A program made the translations under genes and the position numbers. The notes beneath the pieces are model-generated. The model was not told where the DNA came from. It did not search any database and saw only the letters and a list, made by a program, of their open reading frames with translations. From Aquicella siphonis (lineage in GTDB: Bacteria > Pseudomonadota > Gammaproteobacteria > DSM-16500), in NCBI RefSeq assembly GCF_902459485.1, contig NZ_LR699119.1:124001-188000 (forward strand): 64,000 nt of DNA, given 5' to 3'. This document shows, one piece after another, positions 19,296 to 26,339 of this stretch (its first letter is position 1; the number at the start of each line of letters is the position of its first letter).

Positions 19296-20612
19296 TTACT
19301 CAGCTCGCTTGTTTTTCGCAAGCGGCTCAACTATTAATGTTAATCCATGGATATGCCGGACGCGTATCCTGTCTCCGGTCTGGAGAGCGTGCTCAGAGCG
19401 CGCATCCCATATTTCACCGGCTACCCGCACGGCGGTCTTGTCATCCGATACGCTCAGCACCACACCCTGGCTGCCTATGATGCCTTCTTCTCCTGTCACG
19501 ACCTTGTTTTTATGCGACTTGACGATCAGGCTGATGATCATGAAAAAGAATGCAATAGTCAGGATGCTCATGGTCATGATAAGCGACCAGGATAAGCGAT
19601 AGTAGGGATCGTGAAAATCGAATAACATAATGGATCCTATGATAAACGCAATGACCCCGCCAATGCCGATGACACCAAAACTGGATACAAATACCTCGAA
19701 TACCATAAAGCTGATTCCTAGCAGGACCAGCAGCAGCCCTGCATAATTGATAGGCATTAGCTGAAACGCGTAAAGAACCAGGAGTAATGAAATCGCTCCG
19801 GCGACGCCCGGCAAGACCAGTCCGGGATTGGACAACTCAAAGAAAATGCCATAGATGGCGATCAAAATCAGGATATAGGCAATGTTGGGATTGGTGATGA
19901 AGGCGAGAAACTGGTAACGCCAATCCTGATGCATGAGCTCGAGTTTCAGATCGTGGGTGGAGAGCTTTTGTGAAACACCCTGGATTTTGACGGTGCGGCC
20001 GTCCAGCTGCTGCATCATTTGAGGGTATCCGTCCGCGATTTCATCGATTACACCTAGCTGTTTGGCTTCATTGGCAGAAATGCTCGCAGCCTCTCGTACC
20101 GCCTGTTCCGCCCAGTCTGCGTTGCGGCCACGCAGTTGCGCGAGGCTGCGGATATAAGCGGAGGCGTCATTCATGACTTTTCTTTCTTCCACCGTCGTAT
20201 CCTTGCTGTCAGTGGGTTTGTAAGAACCCAGCAGATTGACCGGCGATGCGGCGCCCACATTCGTACCGGGTGCCATGACGGCGACATGACTGGCATACAG
20301 AATGAACAAGCCGGCGCTGGCTGCGCGCGAACCCGAAGGAAAGACGTAAGCAATGACCGGCACGGGCGATTGAATGATAGCTTCGTTTATTCCGCGCATG
20401 GAGCTATCCAGGCCGCCAGGGGTATTTAATTGAATAATGACGGCGGCTGCCTGTTCTTTTTCAGCATGGGCGATGCCGCGGGTGACATAATCTTGAGTAG
20501 CAGGCCCTATCGGGCCCGAGAGATCCAAAACCACCGCTTTCCCTTCAGCGTAAACCGCTGACGAGAGCAGCAAAAGCAGAAAACTGATAAGCGCTATCCA
20601 TTTGCGTGCCAT
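19296..20612 (-). CDS. nfeD: NfeD-family membrane serine protease (NfeD1b)
   Basis: A 438-aa protein with a signal peptide or first membrane helix, a periplasmic ClpP-like protease domain (residues about 25-220, catalytic Ser in [11 protein letters not shown]), several membrane helices (about 230-345) and a C-terminal OB-fold NfeD domain. It partners the slipin encoded downstream; in archaeal relatives the protease cleaves the slipin C-terminus. The ATG at 20612 is preferred over 20630 because AGGA lies just upstream. Confidence 0.87.
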   Translation of the reverse strand: MARKWIALISFLLLLLSSAVYAEGKAVVLDLSGPIGPATQDYVTRGIAHAEKEQAAAVIIQLNTPGGLDSSMRGINEAIIQSPVPVIAYVFPSGSRAASAGLFILYASHVAVMAPGTNVGAASPVNLLGSYKPTDSKDTTVEERKVMNDASAYIRSLAQLRGRNADWAEQAVREAASISANEAKQLGVIDEIADGYPQMMQQLDGRTVKIQGVSQKLSTHDLKLELMHQDWRYQFLAFITNPNIAYILILIAIYGIFFELSNPGLVLPGVAGAISLLLVLYAFQLMPINYAGLLLVLLGISFMVFEVFVSSFGVIGIGGVIAFIIGSIMLFDFHDPYYRLSWSLIMTMSILTIAFFFMIISLIVKSHKNKVVTGEEGIIGSQGVVLSVSDDKTAVRVAGEIWDARSEHALQTGDRIRVRHIHGLTLIVEPLAKNKRAE

Positions 20613-20758
20613 ATAATCCTGTGAAATCACTTTTTAATGATTCATTTACATTATAACAGGGTGCGGGCCCGTGAAGGGGGTATGATTGTAAAGTATTGAA
20701 AATAAAAAATTATTAACACAAGCACCGCGCTGCCGCCGCGGCATCTGCGACGACTGCA

Positions 20759-20786
20759 TTGACCTTCGGAATCAGCCTGATATACT
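20759..20786 (+). promoter_or_regulatory. sigma-70 promoter of tRNA-Leu
   Basis: TTGACC at 20759-20764 and TATACT at 20781-20786, spaced 16 bases, end 12 bases before the tRNA. One promoter may serve both tRNA genes. Confidence 0.6.
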
Positions 20787-20798
20787 TGCGCCGTCTAT

Positions 20799-20882
20799 GC
20801 CGGGGTGGCGGAACTGGTAGACGCGCCGGTCTCAAAAACCGGTGAGGGTGACCTCATGCCGGTTCGATTCCGGCCCTCGGCA
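20799..20882 (+). tRNA. tRNA-Leu (anticodon CAA)
   Basis: An 84-nt class II tRNA. The acceptor stem is 7 bp with one G-U pair, the anticodon loop reads CTCAAAA with CAA at the decoding position, a long variable arm is present, and the T arm is GGTTCGATTCC. The CCA end is not encoded. It is followed 90 bases later by tRNA-Arg. Confidence 0.95.
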
Positions 20883-20972
20883 TTTTAATCGGCGGCATCC
20901 CGCCAAGAGAATCTGCGAATACCGAAAGTTCTTTTCCTTGTAGTACACTATTACAGATTGCACATTTTTGAT

Positions 20973-21045
20973 GTCCCGGTGGCACAGTGGATAGCGCGGC
21001 CCCCTCCTAAGGGGCAGGTCGGAGGTTCGAATCCTCTCCGGGACG
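20973..21045 (+). tRNA. tRNA-Arg (anticodon CCT)
   Basis: A complete 73-nt cloverleaf with perfect 7-bp acceptor stem, anticodon loop CTCCTAA with CCT, and T arm GGAGGTTCGAATCCTC... CCA is not encoded. Its 3' part is duplicated 2.5 kb downstream, marking it as an integration site. Confidence 0.95.
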
Positions 21046-21086
21046 TATAAAAATAAAAGGACCCGCAGGGTCTTTTTATTTTTATA
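21046..21086 (+). terminator. terminator of tRNA-Arg, copy 1
   Basis: A 19-bp stem (21046-21064 with 21068-21086, one G-T pair) with a GCA loop and T/A-rich right arm directly after the tRNA. It is a convincing Rho-independent terminator usable from both strands. Confidence 0.85.
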
Positions 21087-21174
21087 GGTGCCGTATAGAT
21101 TCGAACCTCCGGCACAGGAATTCATGGTTCGACAAAACCGCATTAGCGGTTTTGCCACCATCCTCTCCGGGACG

Positions 21175-21215
21175 TATAAAAATAAAAGGACCCGCAGGGT
21201 CTTTTTATTTTTATA
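21175..21215 (+). terminator. terminator hairpin, copy 2
   Basis: Exact copy of the previous hairpin 129 bases downstream, in the second repeat unit. Confidence 0.8.
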
Positions 21216-21523
21216 GGTGCCGTATAGATTCGAACCTCCGGCACAGGAATTCATGGTTCGACAAAACCGCATTAGCGGTTTTGCCACCATCCTCTCCGGG
21301 ACGCTTAACTAGTATTTAATAATCAGTATGTTATAAAAAACATTTTTTCCGAAGCAAAAATCTTTTTCATTCTGGGGCATCCATGGGGGCAGCCAAATGG
21401 ATTACTACATTAATTATGGCTTTTTAAATCAAGGATGATTTTCACTGGTTCTTCCAGCCATCCAGATTGCTTTTTGTAAAGTAAGAAGCTAGATTGGGGC
21501 GCAATTAAAAAAAGGAATCGAAT

Positions 21524-22648
21524 ATGCATAAAGTCATAACACTTGGACTGTCTTTCACTTTTTTAACATCAGCATGGGCAGCTCAATCACAACCTAGTTT
21601 ATTTCCAATTAAAAGCCAAGCTGAATTGACATCACGACATTCAAAGTTTAAAGAAAATATTACCACCATCGCATACTTGGTAAAAGCGGGCGGATATGGT
21701 GGTAATGAGCAAATAGGTAAGCTCATTTATGCTGGCATTTCGCCAAATTTACCAGAATTGACTGTTTCACGAGATGCAGCAACTGGTATATGTTATATGA
21801 TGAATGAAAATGCTAATGTAACAGATAGAGATTACAAAACATTAAATTTTTCTTGTATCTCTACTGATCCTTCCCATTTTAATCTTTATTGGAATGACAA
21901 TTTTGGTGCAATGAATGGCGGTTATTCTCCTGCGAATGATATGTTGTATGCGGTTGATACTGTCACGAATATGTTTAAAGATTGGTACAATATCCCTCCA
22001 GTAGTTGATGGTACTTTAAAAAAGCGTATTAATGTCAGCATACTTAAAAATTGGAATAATGCCACAGCAGATGTAAAAGATGGAATCTGGGTAGGAGATG
22101 GAATTGGAAGTGAAATTGGTTATCCATTAACTTCCTTAGGCGTGATTTCTTTTCTGACTGGGATGATATTCACAGAACAAAATTCTAATTTGTACGATGG
22201 AGAATATGCACAATCAAGCGGTATTGCCCACGCATTTTATTCTATGACTGCAATGGCTGCAGAATATTATGCGACAGGAAAAAACACGTGGCAGGTTGGT
22301 GCAGATATTTCAAGAAATGGCGTGGCCCTACATTATTTGGATAGGCCCAGTAAAAATGGTAAGGATATAGATACGCTTTCTCAATACCACGAGGGTATGC
22401 AAGCTTTTGAGAGCTGTGGTTTATTTAATCGCGCTTTTTACTTATTAGCGACTAGCAATGGCTGGGACACACACAAGGCATATAATGTGTTCGTACAAGC
22501 TAATCGATTTCATTGGAGAGATCGTAGAATGGATTTCCAAAAAGGGGCATGCGAGGTTGTGATATCTGCAAGAGAATTAGGTTATGAAACTGCAAGTGTA
22601 ATGAATGCTTTTTCTTATGTTGGTATTGATGATGTAAGACTTTGTTAA
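21524..22648 (+). CDS. secreted M4 (thermolysin) family pseudopeptidase
   Basis: A 374-aa protein with a signal peptide (cleavage near AWAA-QS at 20) followed directly by a mature M4-type domain; the long propeptide of the family is absent. It aligns along its length with Legionella ProA/Msp-like proteases: GGYGGNEQIGKL near 57, YSPANDMLYAVDTVTNMFKDWYN near 134-156, FTEQNS at 216, a DRPS.NGKDIDT stretch near 273, LFNRAFYLLA at 300 and a final VGIDD. Yet HEXXH is replaced by F210-L-T-G-M214, the third zinc ligand Glu by H236, the following Asp by S240, and the catalytic His by F295. It therefore cannot be a normal metalloprotease. A GGA ribosome site precedes the start. It is the cargo of the tRNA-Arg island. 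Confidence 0.85.
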   Translation: MHKVITLGLSFTFLTSAWAAQSQPSLFPIKSQAELTSRHSKFKENITTIAYLVKAGGYGGNEQIGKLIYAGISPNLPELTVSRDAATGICYMMNENANVTDRDYKTLNFSCISTDPSHFNLYWNDNFGAMNGGYSPANDMLYAVDTVTNMFKDWYNIPPVVDGTLKKRINVSILKNWNNATADVKDGIWVGDGIGSEIGYPLTSLGVISFLTGMIFTEQNSNLYDGEYAQSSGIAHAFYSMTAMAAEYYATGKNTWQVGADISRNGVALHYLDRPSKNGKDIDTLSQYHEGMQAFESCGLFNRAFYLLATSNGWDTHKAYNVFVQANRFHWRDRRMDFQKGACEVVISARELGYETASVMNAFSYVGIDDVRLC

Positions 22649-22661
22649 AATAGAAAAAAGA

Positions 22662-22985
22662 TTAACTAGATTTAATTTCAAAAACACGCATGCAAATAAA
22701 GCGTTTGATCGTATTTGAAATATCACTCAACAAGTTCTCCGGATTAACAGGCTCATGCCACGGCATCACCTCTGGAAAAGGTGATTTTTCTCCTTCTTGG
22801 CGGACCGCTTTTTCTTGCTTAACGATGGAATCCAGTGTTGCAGGACGAATCCCCATCTCTTTTGCGAATATATTTCTTACATGATCATATGCAATCGGTG
22901 TTAACTGCTTAAGCTTGTTAATCAAATCCGTATCATGCGTTGAATGGTCAGAATTATTTTGTGTATTAACTAATTTTAGATTCAT
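22662..22985 (-). pseudogene. truncated island replication/primase-type gene (N-terminal part)
   Basis: A 107-aa reading frame from the ATG at 22985, which has AGGAG seven bases upstream. The stretch AYDHVRNIFAKEMGIRP...VMPWHEPVNPENLLSDISNTIKRFI resembles the N-terminal part of large primase/helicase-like proteins of integrative elements, which continue for hundreds of residues. Here the frame ends soon after RFI, with unrelated residues to the stop, so I read it as a 3'-truncated remnant. It follows alpA, with ten bases between. The family assignment is from memory and moderately certain. Confidence 0.5.
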
Positions 22986-22995
22986 AGAGAAGCTC

Positions 22996-23211
22996 CTAGA
23001 TACATTTGCGACTTTGTTCGATGCGCGCTTGCAGCCATTCATTGATTTCGGATTCAATCCAGCCAACAGCTCGGCCTCCGCCTAAATTAATAGGGCGTGG
23101 GAATGAACCTTCTGCAATGCGTGAATAGATGGTGGAACGTGAAAGCCCTGTGCGGGCTTCGACTTGTTTGCGACGAAGGATGGTATAATTTTTCGGGATT
23201 GTATTGGTCAT
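22996..23211 (-). CDS. alpA: AlpA-family phage/island regulator
   Basis: A 71-aa helix-turn-helix protein. The core ILRRKQVEARTGLSRSTIYSRIAEGSFPRPINLGGG.AVGWIESEINEWL is the AlpA pattern. Such proteins activate the excision or integrase genes of P4-like elements. Its ATG overlaps the stop of the integrase remnant, suggesting the old operon order int-alpA-primase. Confidence 0.9.
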   Translation of the reverse strand: MTNTIPKNYTILRRKQVEARTGLSRSTIYSRIAEGSFPRPINLGGGRAVGWIESEINEWLQARIEQSRKCI

Positions 23212-23354
23212 TATGTTCTTTTCCAGGATTTGAGAAGAACATAATAAAAATCAGATGCCCTGACGCGTAAAAAGAGACCGCTGCCATCAGCCAGTCGCTG
23301 CTCGACTGCTTTTGAGGTGGCATGCTCGATTTGTTTGGAGGTCAATTTACTCAT
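23211..23354 (-). pseudogene. tyrosine integrase remnant (N-terminal arm-binding domain)
   Basis: A 47-aa frame too short for usual ORF lists. It begins MSKLTSKQIEHA and has LADGSGLFLRV, the DUF4102 arm-type DNA-binding start of P4-like integrases. It then diverges and stops; the core-binding and catalytic domains are gone. It lies about 150 bases from the right attachment site, as expected for the integrase of a tRNA island. Confidence 0.72.
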
Positions 23355-23508
23355 CTATTTTCCTATTCGGGTATAATCATGGGTATAACCAAATTGCTGG
23401 CATTAAGCGGAACATAGGGAAATATACTGGACTATGGAAAGAAACAACTATATGAATTTTAATATAATTTAGACGTTACCGGAATTCCTCGGAATTTGCT
23501 AAACTGGA

Positions 23509-23545
23509 CTCCTAAGGGCAGGTCGGAGGTTCGAATCCTCTCCGG
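23509..23545 (+). repeat. right attachment site, tRNA-Arg 3' fragment
   Basis: Thirty-seven bases of the tRNA-Arg(CCT) 3' part, from the anticodon loop through the T arm, with one G missing against 21004-21041. It ends within the acceptor stem at CTCCGG and then joins repeat-unit sequence instead of the normal tRNA end. Confidence 0.82.
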
Positions 23546-23673
23546 CACAGGAATTCATGGTTCGACAAAACCGCATTAGCGGTTTTGCCACCATCCTCTC
23601 CGGGACGTATAAAAATAAAAGGACCCGCAGGGTCTTTTTATTTTTATAGGTGCCGTATAGATTCGAACCTCCG
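23542..23673 (+). repeat. third copy of the 129-bp structured repeat
   Basis: Same unit as at 21031-21288, but permuted: it starts at CCGGCACAGG and ends at the inverted T-arm sequence. The terminator hairpin lies at 23608-23648. Together with the left copies it brackets the island. Confidence 0.9.
23608..23648 (+). terminator. terminator hairpin, copy 3
   Basis: The same 19-bp stem and GCA loop as the tRNA-Arg terminator, located 60 bases before the shikimate-kinase-like gene. Confidence 0.75.
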
Positions 23674-23707
23674 ACTTATGATCCATTAATCTAAGGGGTA
23701 TTAAAAC

Positions 23708-24211
23708 ATGACCAAACCTAAACGTATTTTCATTGTTGGACATACGGGTGCAGGCAAATTCTTGTTGAGCGAAGCATTAGCTAAAAGACTTGGTTGGGAG
23801 CTTATTGATGCCAATCCTGGTTTGGAGCGTTACATTGGGCGAAGTTTAAGAGAAATTTTTGGGGAACAAGGTGAGGAGGCGTTTCATAGCTGTGAAGCTG
23901 AAATCATATCTCATTATATCGGCAAAGAGCATGTTGTGGTGTTGCTTGAAGAAGCGGTGATTGCCACAAAAGAAAATAGAAAATTGTTATCTTCAGAATT
24001 CGTTATTTATTTGAAAGTTTCAACGCCAGTGCAGCTTGAACGGATGAAGGGCGGCAGGATTCCGTTGCTGCCAATCGCGGACATGAAAGCGTTTTTAGAC
24101 AAACAGCACGCTGAGCGCGATCATCTATTTGAAGAAGTGGCTACCTTAACCATAGACTCTGTTTCTGTTGAGGATGATGTAAATAAAATAATAAAAGCTC
24201 TTGAAGAATAA
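23708..24211 (+). CDS. shikimate-kinase-like P-loop protein, divergent active site
   Basis: A 167-aa protein of the shikimate kinase fold. The P-loop is GHTGAGKF (11-18), so the Ser/Thr that follows the Lys is Phe. The DANPGLERYIG...EIFGEQGEEAF stretch matches the family, but the Arg after EAF is missing (HSCEAE), and the shikimate-binding GGG is replaced by LEE in VVVLLEEAVIA. A RIPLLP lid-like segment remains. It is unlikely to be the housekeeping AroK; it may act on another small molecule or be non-catalytic. It ends next to a methyltransferase gene (4-base gap), suggesting joint expression. Confidence 0.7.
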   Translation: MTKPKRIFIVGHTGAGKFLLSEALAKRLGWELIDANPGLERYIGRSLREIFGEQGEEAFHSCEAEIISHYIGKEHVVVLLEEAVIATKENRKLLSSEFVIYLKVSTPVQLERMKGGRIPLLPIADMKAFLDKQHAERDHLFEEVATLTIDSVSVEDDVNKIIKALEE

Positions 24212-24215
24212 GTGT

Positions 24216-24821
24216 ATGAATAAACGCAATAAAGAAAAAGTTTATGAAGCATATGAAGAAATTGTTGATTGGTTTGACGGTGCTCGCACTAAGACCCTCA
24301 TGGAGTCTGAGTATCTTGATTTAATCGTAAAATCTGTTCCAGCAAATGGTTCGGTTTTGGATTTGGGTTGCGGAACCGGAGAGCCCATAGCGCAATTTTT
24401 CATTGATAAAGGTTTTAAAATAACGGGTGTAGACGGCAGCAAGAAAATGATTGAGCTATGCAAGAAACGTTTTCCAGCCGAACAGTGGATAGTTTCTGAT
24501 ATGCGTGAAATAAATATACAGAAGCGATTCGATGTGATTCTGGCATGGCATAGCTTTTTTCATCTTGACCAAGATAGTCAGCGCAAGATGTTTAAGATAT
24601 TTGAAACACATATTAAGCCGGGCGGTATCCTGGCGTTCACTTCCGGTGAAGAAGAAGGGGAAGTATGGAGTGATAATGGCGGACAACAGCTCTATCACGC
24701 TTCTTTATCGGCAAATGAATACCAAAGTCTCCTAAAAGCAATGTCATTTAAAGTATTGGTTCACAAAGTATGCGATCCAAAATGCGGTGAAGCAACTGTT
24801 TGGGTGGCGCAGAAGACTTGA
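24216..24821 (+). CDS. class I SAM-dependent methyltransferase
   Basis: A 201-aa small-molecule-type methyltransferase. Motif I is VLDLGCGTGEPIAQFF near 50, motif II acidic residue is in ITGVDGS, and post-I/IV segments are DVILAWHSFFHL and LKPGGILAFTSGEEEGEVW. It begins four bases after the shikimate-kinase-like gene; a TTG frame start at 24201 would overlap that gene, but the ATG fits better. The substrate is not evident. Confidence 0.82.
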   Translation: MNKRNKEKVYEAYEEIVDWFDGARTKTLMESEYLDLIVKSVPANGSVLDLGCGTGEPIAQFFIDKGFKITGVDGSKKMIELCKKRFPAEQWIVSDMREINIQKRFDVILAWHSFFHLDQDSQRKMFKIFETHIKPGGILAFTSGEEEGEVWSDNGGQQLYHASLSANEYQSLLKAMSFKVLVHKVCDPKCGEATVWVAQKT

Positions 24822-24965
24822 GATAACAACGCGCTGATGCACTGGCTACAATGATTGCAGGTTTCACTTTAAGCATAATCCTCTTCAATTTTCATGTGCT
24901 TGCCAGGCTAAATAATTTAACTGTATACTCCGCGGCGATAACTTAATAGCTGGCGAGGATAAAAT

Positions 24966-25454
24966 ATGCAAAACCGAATTAAAGTGGTCTTGATTGGCGG
25001 CATGGATGGGAAGCAATCCTTTGTCAGAGAATTGCGCGCCAGTGATGACAATCAAAATAATAAAAATAATGGTGCATACCAATATAAAGGAACGATTGGT
25101 GTTGATTTTATCGCATTAAATTACAAGGGTCGTCAATTTCAGGTTTGGGATACGGCAGGTCAAGAACGTTTCTTTGCTGCCACGAAAGTGTATTTGAAGG
25201 ATGCTGATGCGGTTATTTTTATACAGGCACGCGAGGAGCAGAAAAAGGCAGTGCTTAGCAATCAATTCACAAGCAAGCCGTTGACTATCGTGGATTTCCA
25301 CTCTGAACAAGGAATGACGCCGGCTTCGTGTCTTGATGCCGTACTTGAAGATCTTGGCGTTGAAGTCTCAAATAAACAGGAAAGGAAATTCGTCGTCAAA
25401 CAGGAACGACAAGATCTTGTCGAGAGTGCTGTCGAATTTCATAAGGGCTTGTAG
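24966..25454 (+). CDS. Rab-like small GTPase homologue with degenerate P-loop
   Basis: A 162-aa protein clearly of the Ras/Rab type. After IKVVLIG comes the switch I region GTIGVDFIALNYKG and switch II VWDTAGQERFFAATKVYLKDADAVIF, nearly as in eukaryotic Rabs. The P-loop reads GGMDGKQS, one residue shorter than GDSGVGKS, with Gln after the Lys. The NKxD and SAK guanine-binding motifs and the C-terminal prenylation Cys are absent, and an Asn/Asp/Lys insert precedes switch I. A GAGGAT ribosome site lies before the ATG. This looks like a Rab mimic acquired from a eukaryote, perhaps a translocated effector; GTP binding is doubtful. Confidence 0.85.
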   Translation: MQNRIKVVLIGGMDGKQSFVRELRASDDNQNNKNNGAYQYKGTIGVDFIALNYKGRQFQVWDTAGQERFFAATKVYLKDADAVIFIQAREEQKKAVLSNQFTSKPLTIVDFHSEQGMTPASCLDAVLEDLGVEVSNKQERKFVVKQERQDLVESAVEFHKGL

Positions 25455-25558
25455 CTTTATCGCGTGTTATGAATTGTTCGCTGATCATATAAAAATAGAA
25501 AGCCGGTCGCGCGCATATGGATCGCAATGACCCAAATGACGCGGCCGGCCGACTATTG

Positions 25559-26032
25559 TTACATTGAGAAGGATGAGCCTTGTTTGTCTTCTGGTATAAC
25601 GTCAGCTACGATCTTCTGGCTGATTTGTCCGCCAATGCTGCTGATATACGTGGTGAACTCTGCTTCCACATGCGATTCGTCTGAATTAGCACGATAAGGA
25701 ATGGAATTCTGATCAATGGGCTGCACCATTTCGGCTGCCATAAGATAGTATTTGGGGCCGCACAATTTGATGGTCGCTGCGAGATGAGCAAGATGGCTGG
25801 CATCATCGATATTGTCAATGACAGCATTACCCAGGACTTTTAAATAGGCAAACATGACGCCGCCTTCAATCTGCACCAAATCAATATTCTGAATTTCAAC
25901 TTTTGATGTTTTTCCATGTTCTAGTGTCTTCAATATTGTTGCCGTGCCAGAAGCTTTACCGACAAAGCCGCCAGGCATGGTGGTGGTAAGTTCAACTTTC
26001 GCTTTTTGTGTGACTATATCTGTTCGTTGCAT
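25559..26032 (-). CDS. unknown 157-aa protein
   Basis: I do not recognise this protein. The start at 26032 is set by AGGGG eight bases upstream; an ATG at 26128 gives a longer frame without support. It reads as mostly beta-strand with no signal peptide and a serine-rich C-terminus. It is about the size of the orphan at 27791 and has a similar AAAACGAGGGG leader and an MQR start, but similarity beyond that is too weak to call. It lies among host-interaction-like genes. Confidence 0.5.
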   Translation of the reverse strand: MQRTDIVTQKAKVELTTTMPGGFVGKASGTATILKTLEHGKTSKVEIQNIDLVQIEGGVMFAYLKVLGNAVIDNIDDASHLAHLAATIKLCGPKYYLMAAEMVQPIDQNSIPYRANSDESHVEAEFTTYISSIGGQISQKIVADVIPEDKQGSSFSM

Positions 26033-26339
26033 GTCAATTTCCCCTCGTTTTGTGTGATATTTTTTTTGAAAAAATGGTTTTGTATTGAGACTGTAAATAA
26101 AATATAAACTGTCTTCAAGTGCGGCCATTCTACTATTTGAAACTTAAAATTGTATGAAAATTGTCCGTCTCAAACACTGTCTTGCGCCAGCTCTGGCAGC
26201 CTCGTTTTGCGTTAAGATTGTACTAATATTCCTGCTGTATAATTCTCAAATGCATTCAATGCATAGATAGATTAATTATTATTATTCAATGAACTATATA
26301 AAAAAATAAATATTACAAAACACATGCGAGGGTAAGACA

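Larger units (their letters stand above)
21031..21303 (+). repeat. two tandem 129-bp structured repeat units
   Basis: Unit one is 21031-21159 and unit two is 21160-21288, with 15 bases of a third start (21289-21303). Each begins with the last bases of the tRNA, then a long terminator hairpin, an inverted copy of the T-arm sequence (GATTCGAACCTCC), a GTGCCG/CGGCAC pair, and a CAAAACCGC/GCGGTTTTG hairpin. A further copy is at 23542-23673. Confidence 0.92.
21004..23545. mobile_element. degraded genomic island in tRNA-Arg(CCT)
   Basis: The 3' part of tRNA-Arg from 21004 recurs in direct orientation at 23509-23545, identical except for one missing G. Between them are an M4 peptidase relative, a truncated replication-type gene, alpA and an integrase N-terminal stump next to the right end. 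The content and layout match a tRNA-targeting integrative element that has lost most of its integrase. The inside is visibly AT-richer than the flanks. Copies of a 129-bp repeat flank both ends, so rearrangement has also happened. Confidence 0.8.

Noticed and set aside
20832-21290. A 152-aa minus-strand frame containing RIRTSDLPLRR and a repeated 43-residue block
   Set aside because: It is the antisense reading of tRNA-Arg and of the 129-bp repeat (129 is a multiple of three, so the frame stays open). This is a well-known kind of spurious tRNA-derived ORF.
21031-21303. Tandem repeats considered as a CRISPR array
   Set aside because: The 129-bp units are identical end to end with no variable spacers, and no cas genes are near.
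23661-23700. Inverted T-arm followed by sequence with weak tRNA-like pairing
   Set aside because: No acceptor stem or proper seven-base anticodon loop can be formed; it is explained as part of the repeat unit and its flank.
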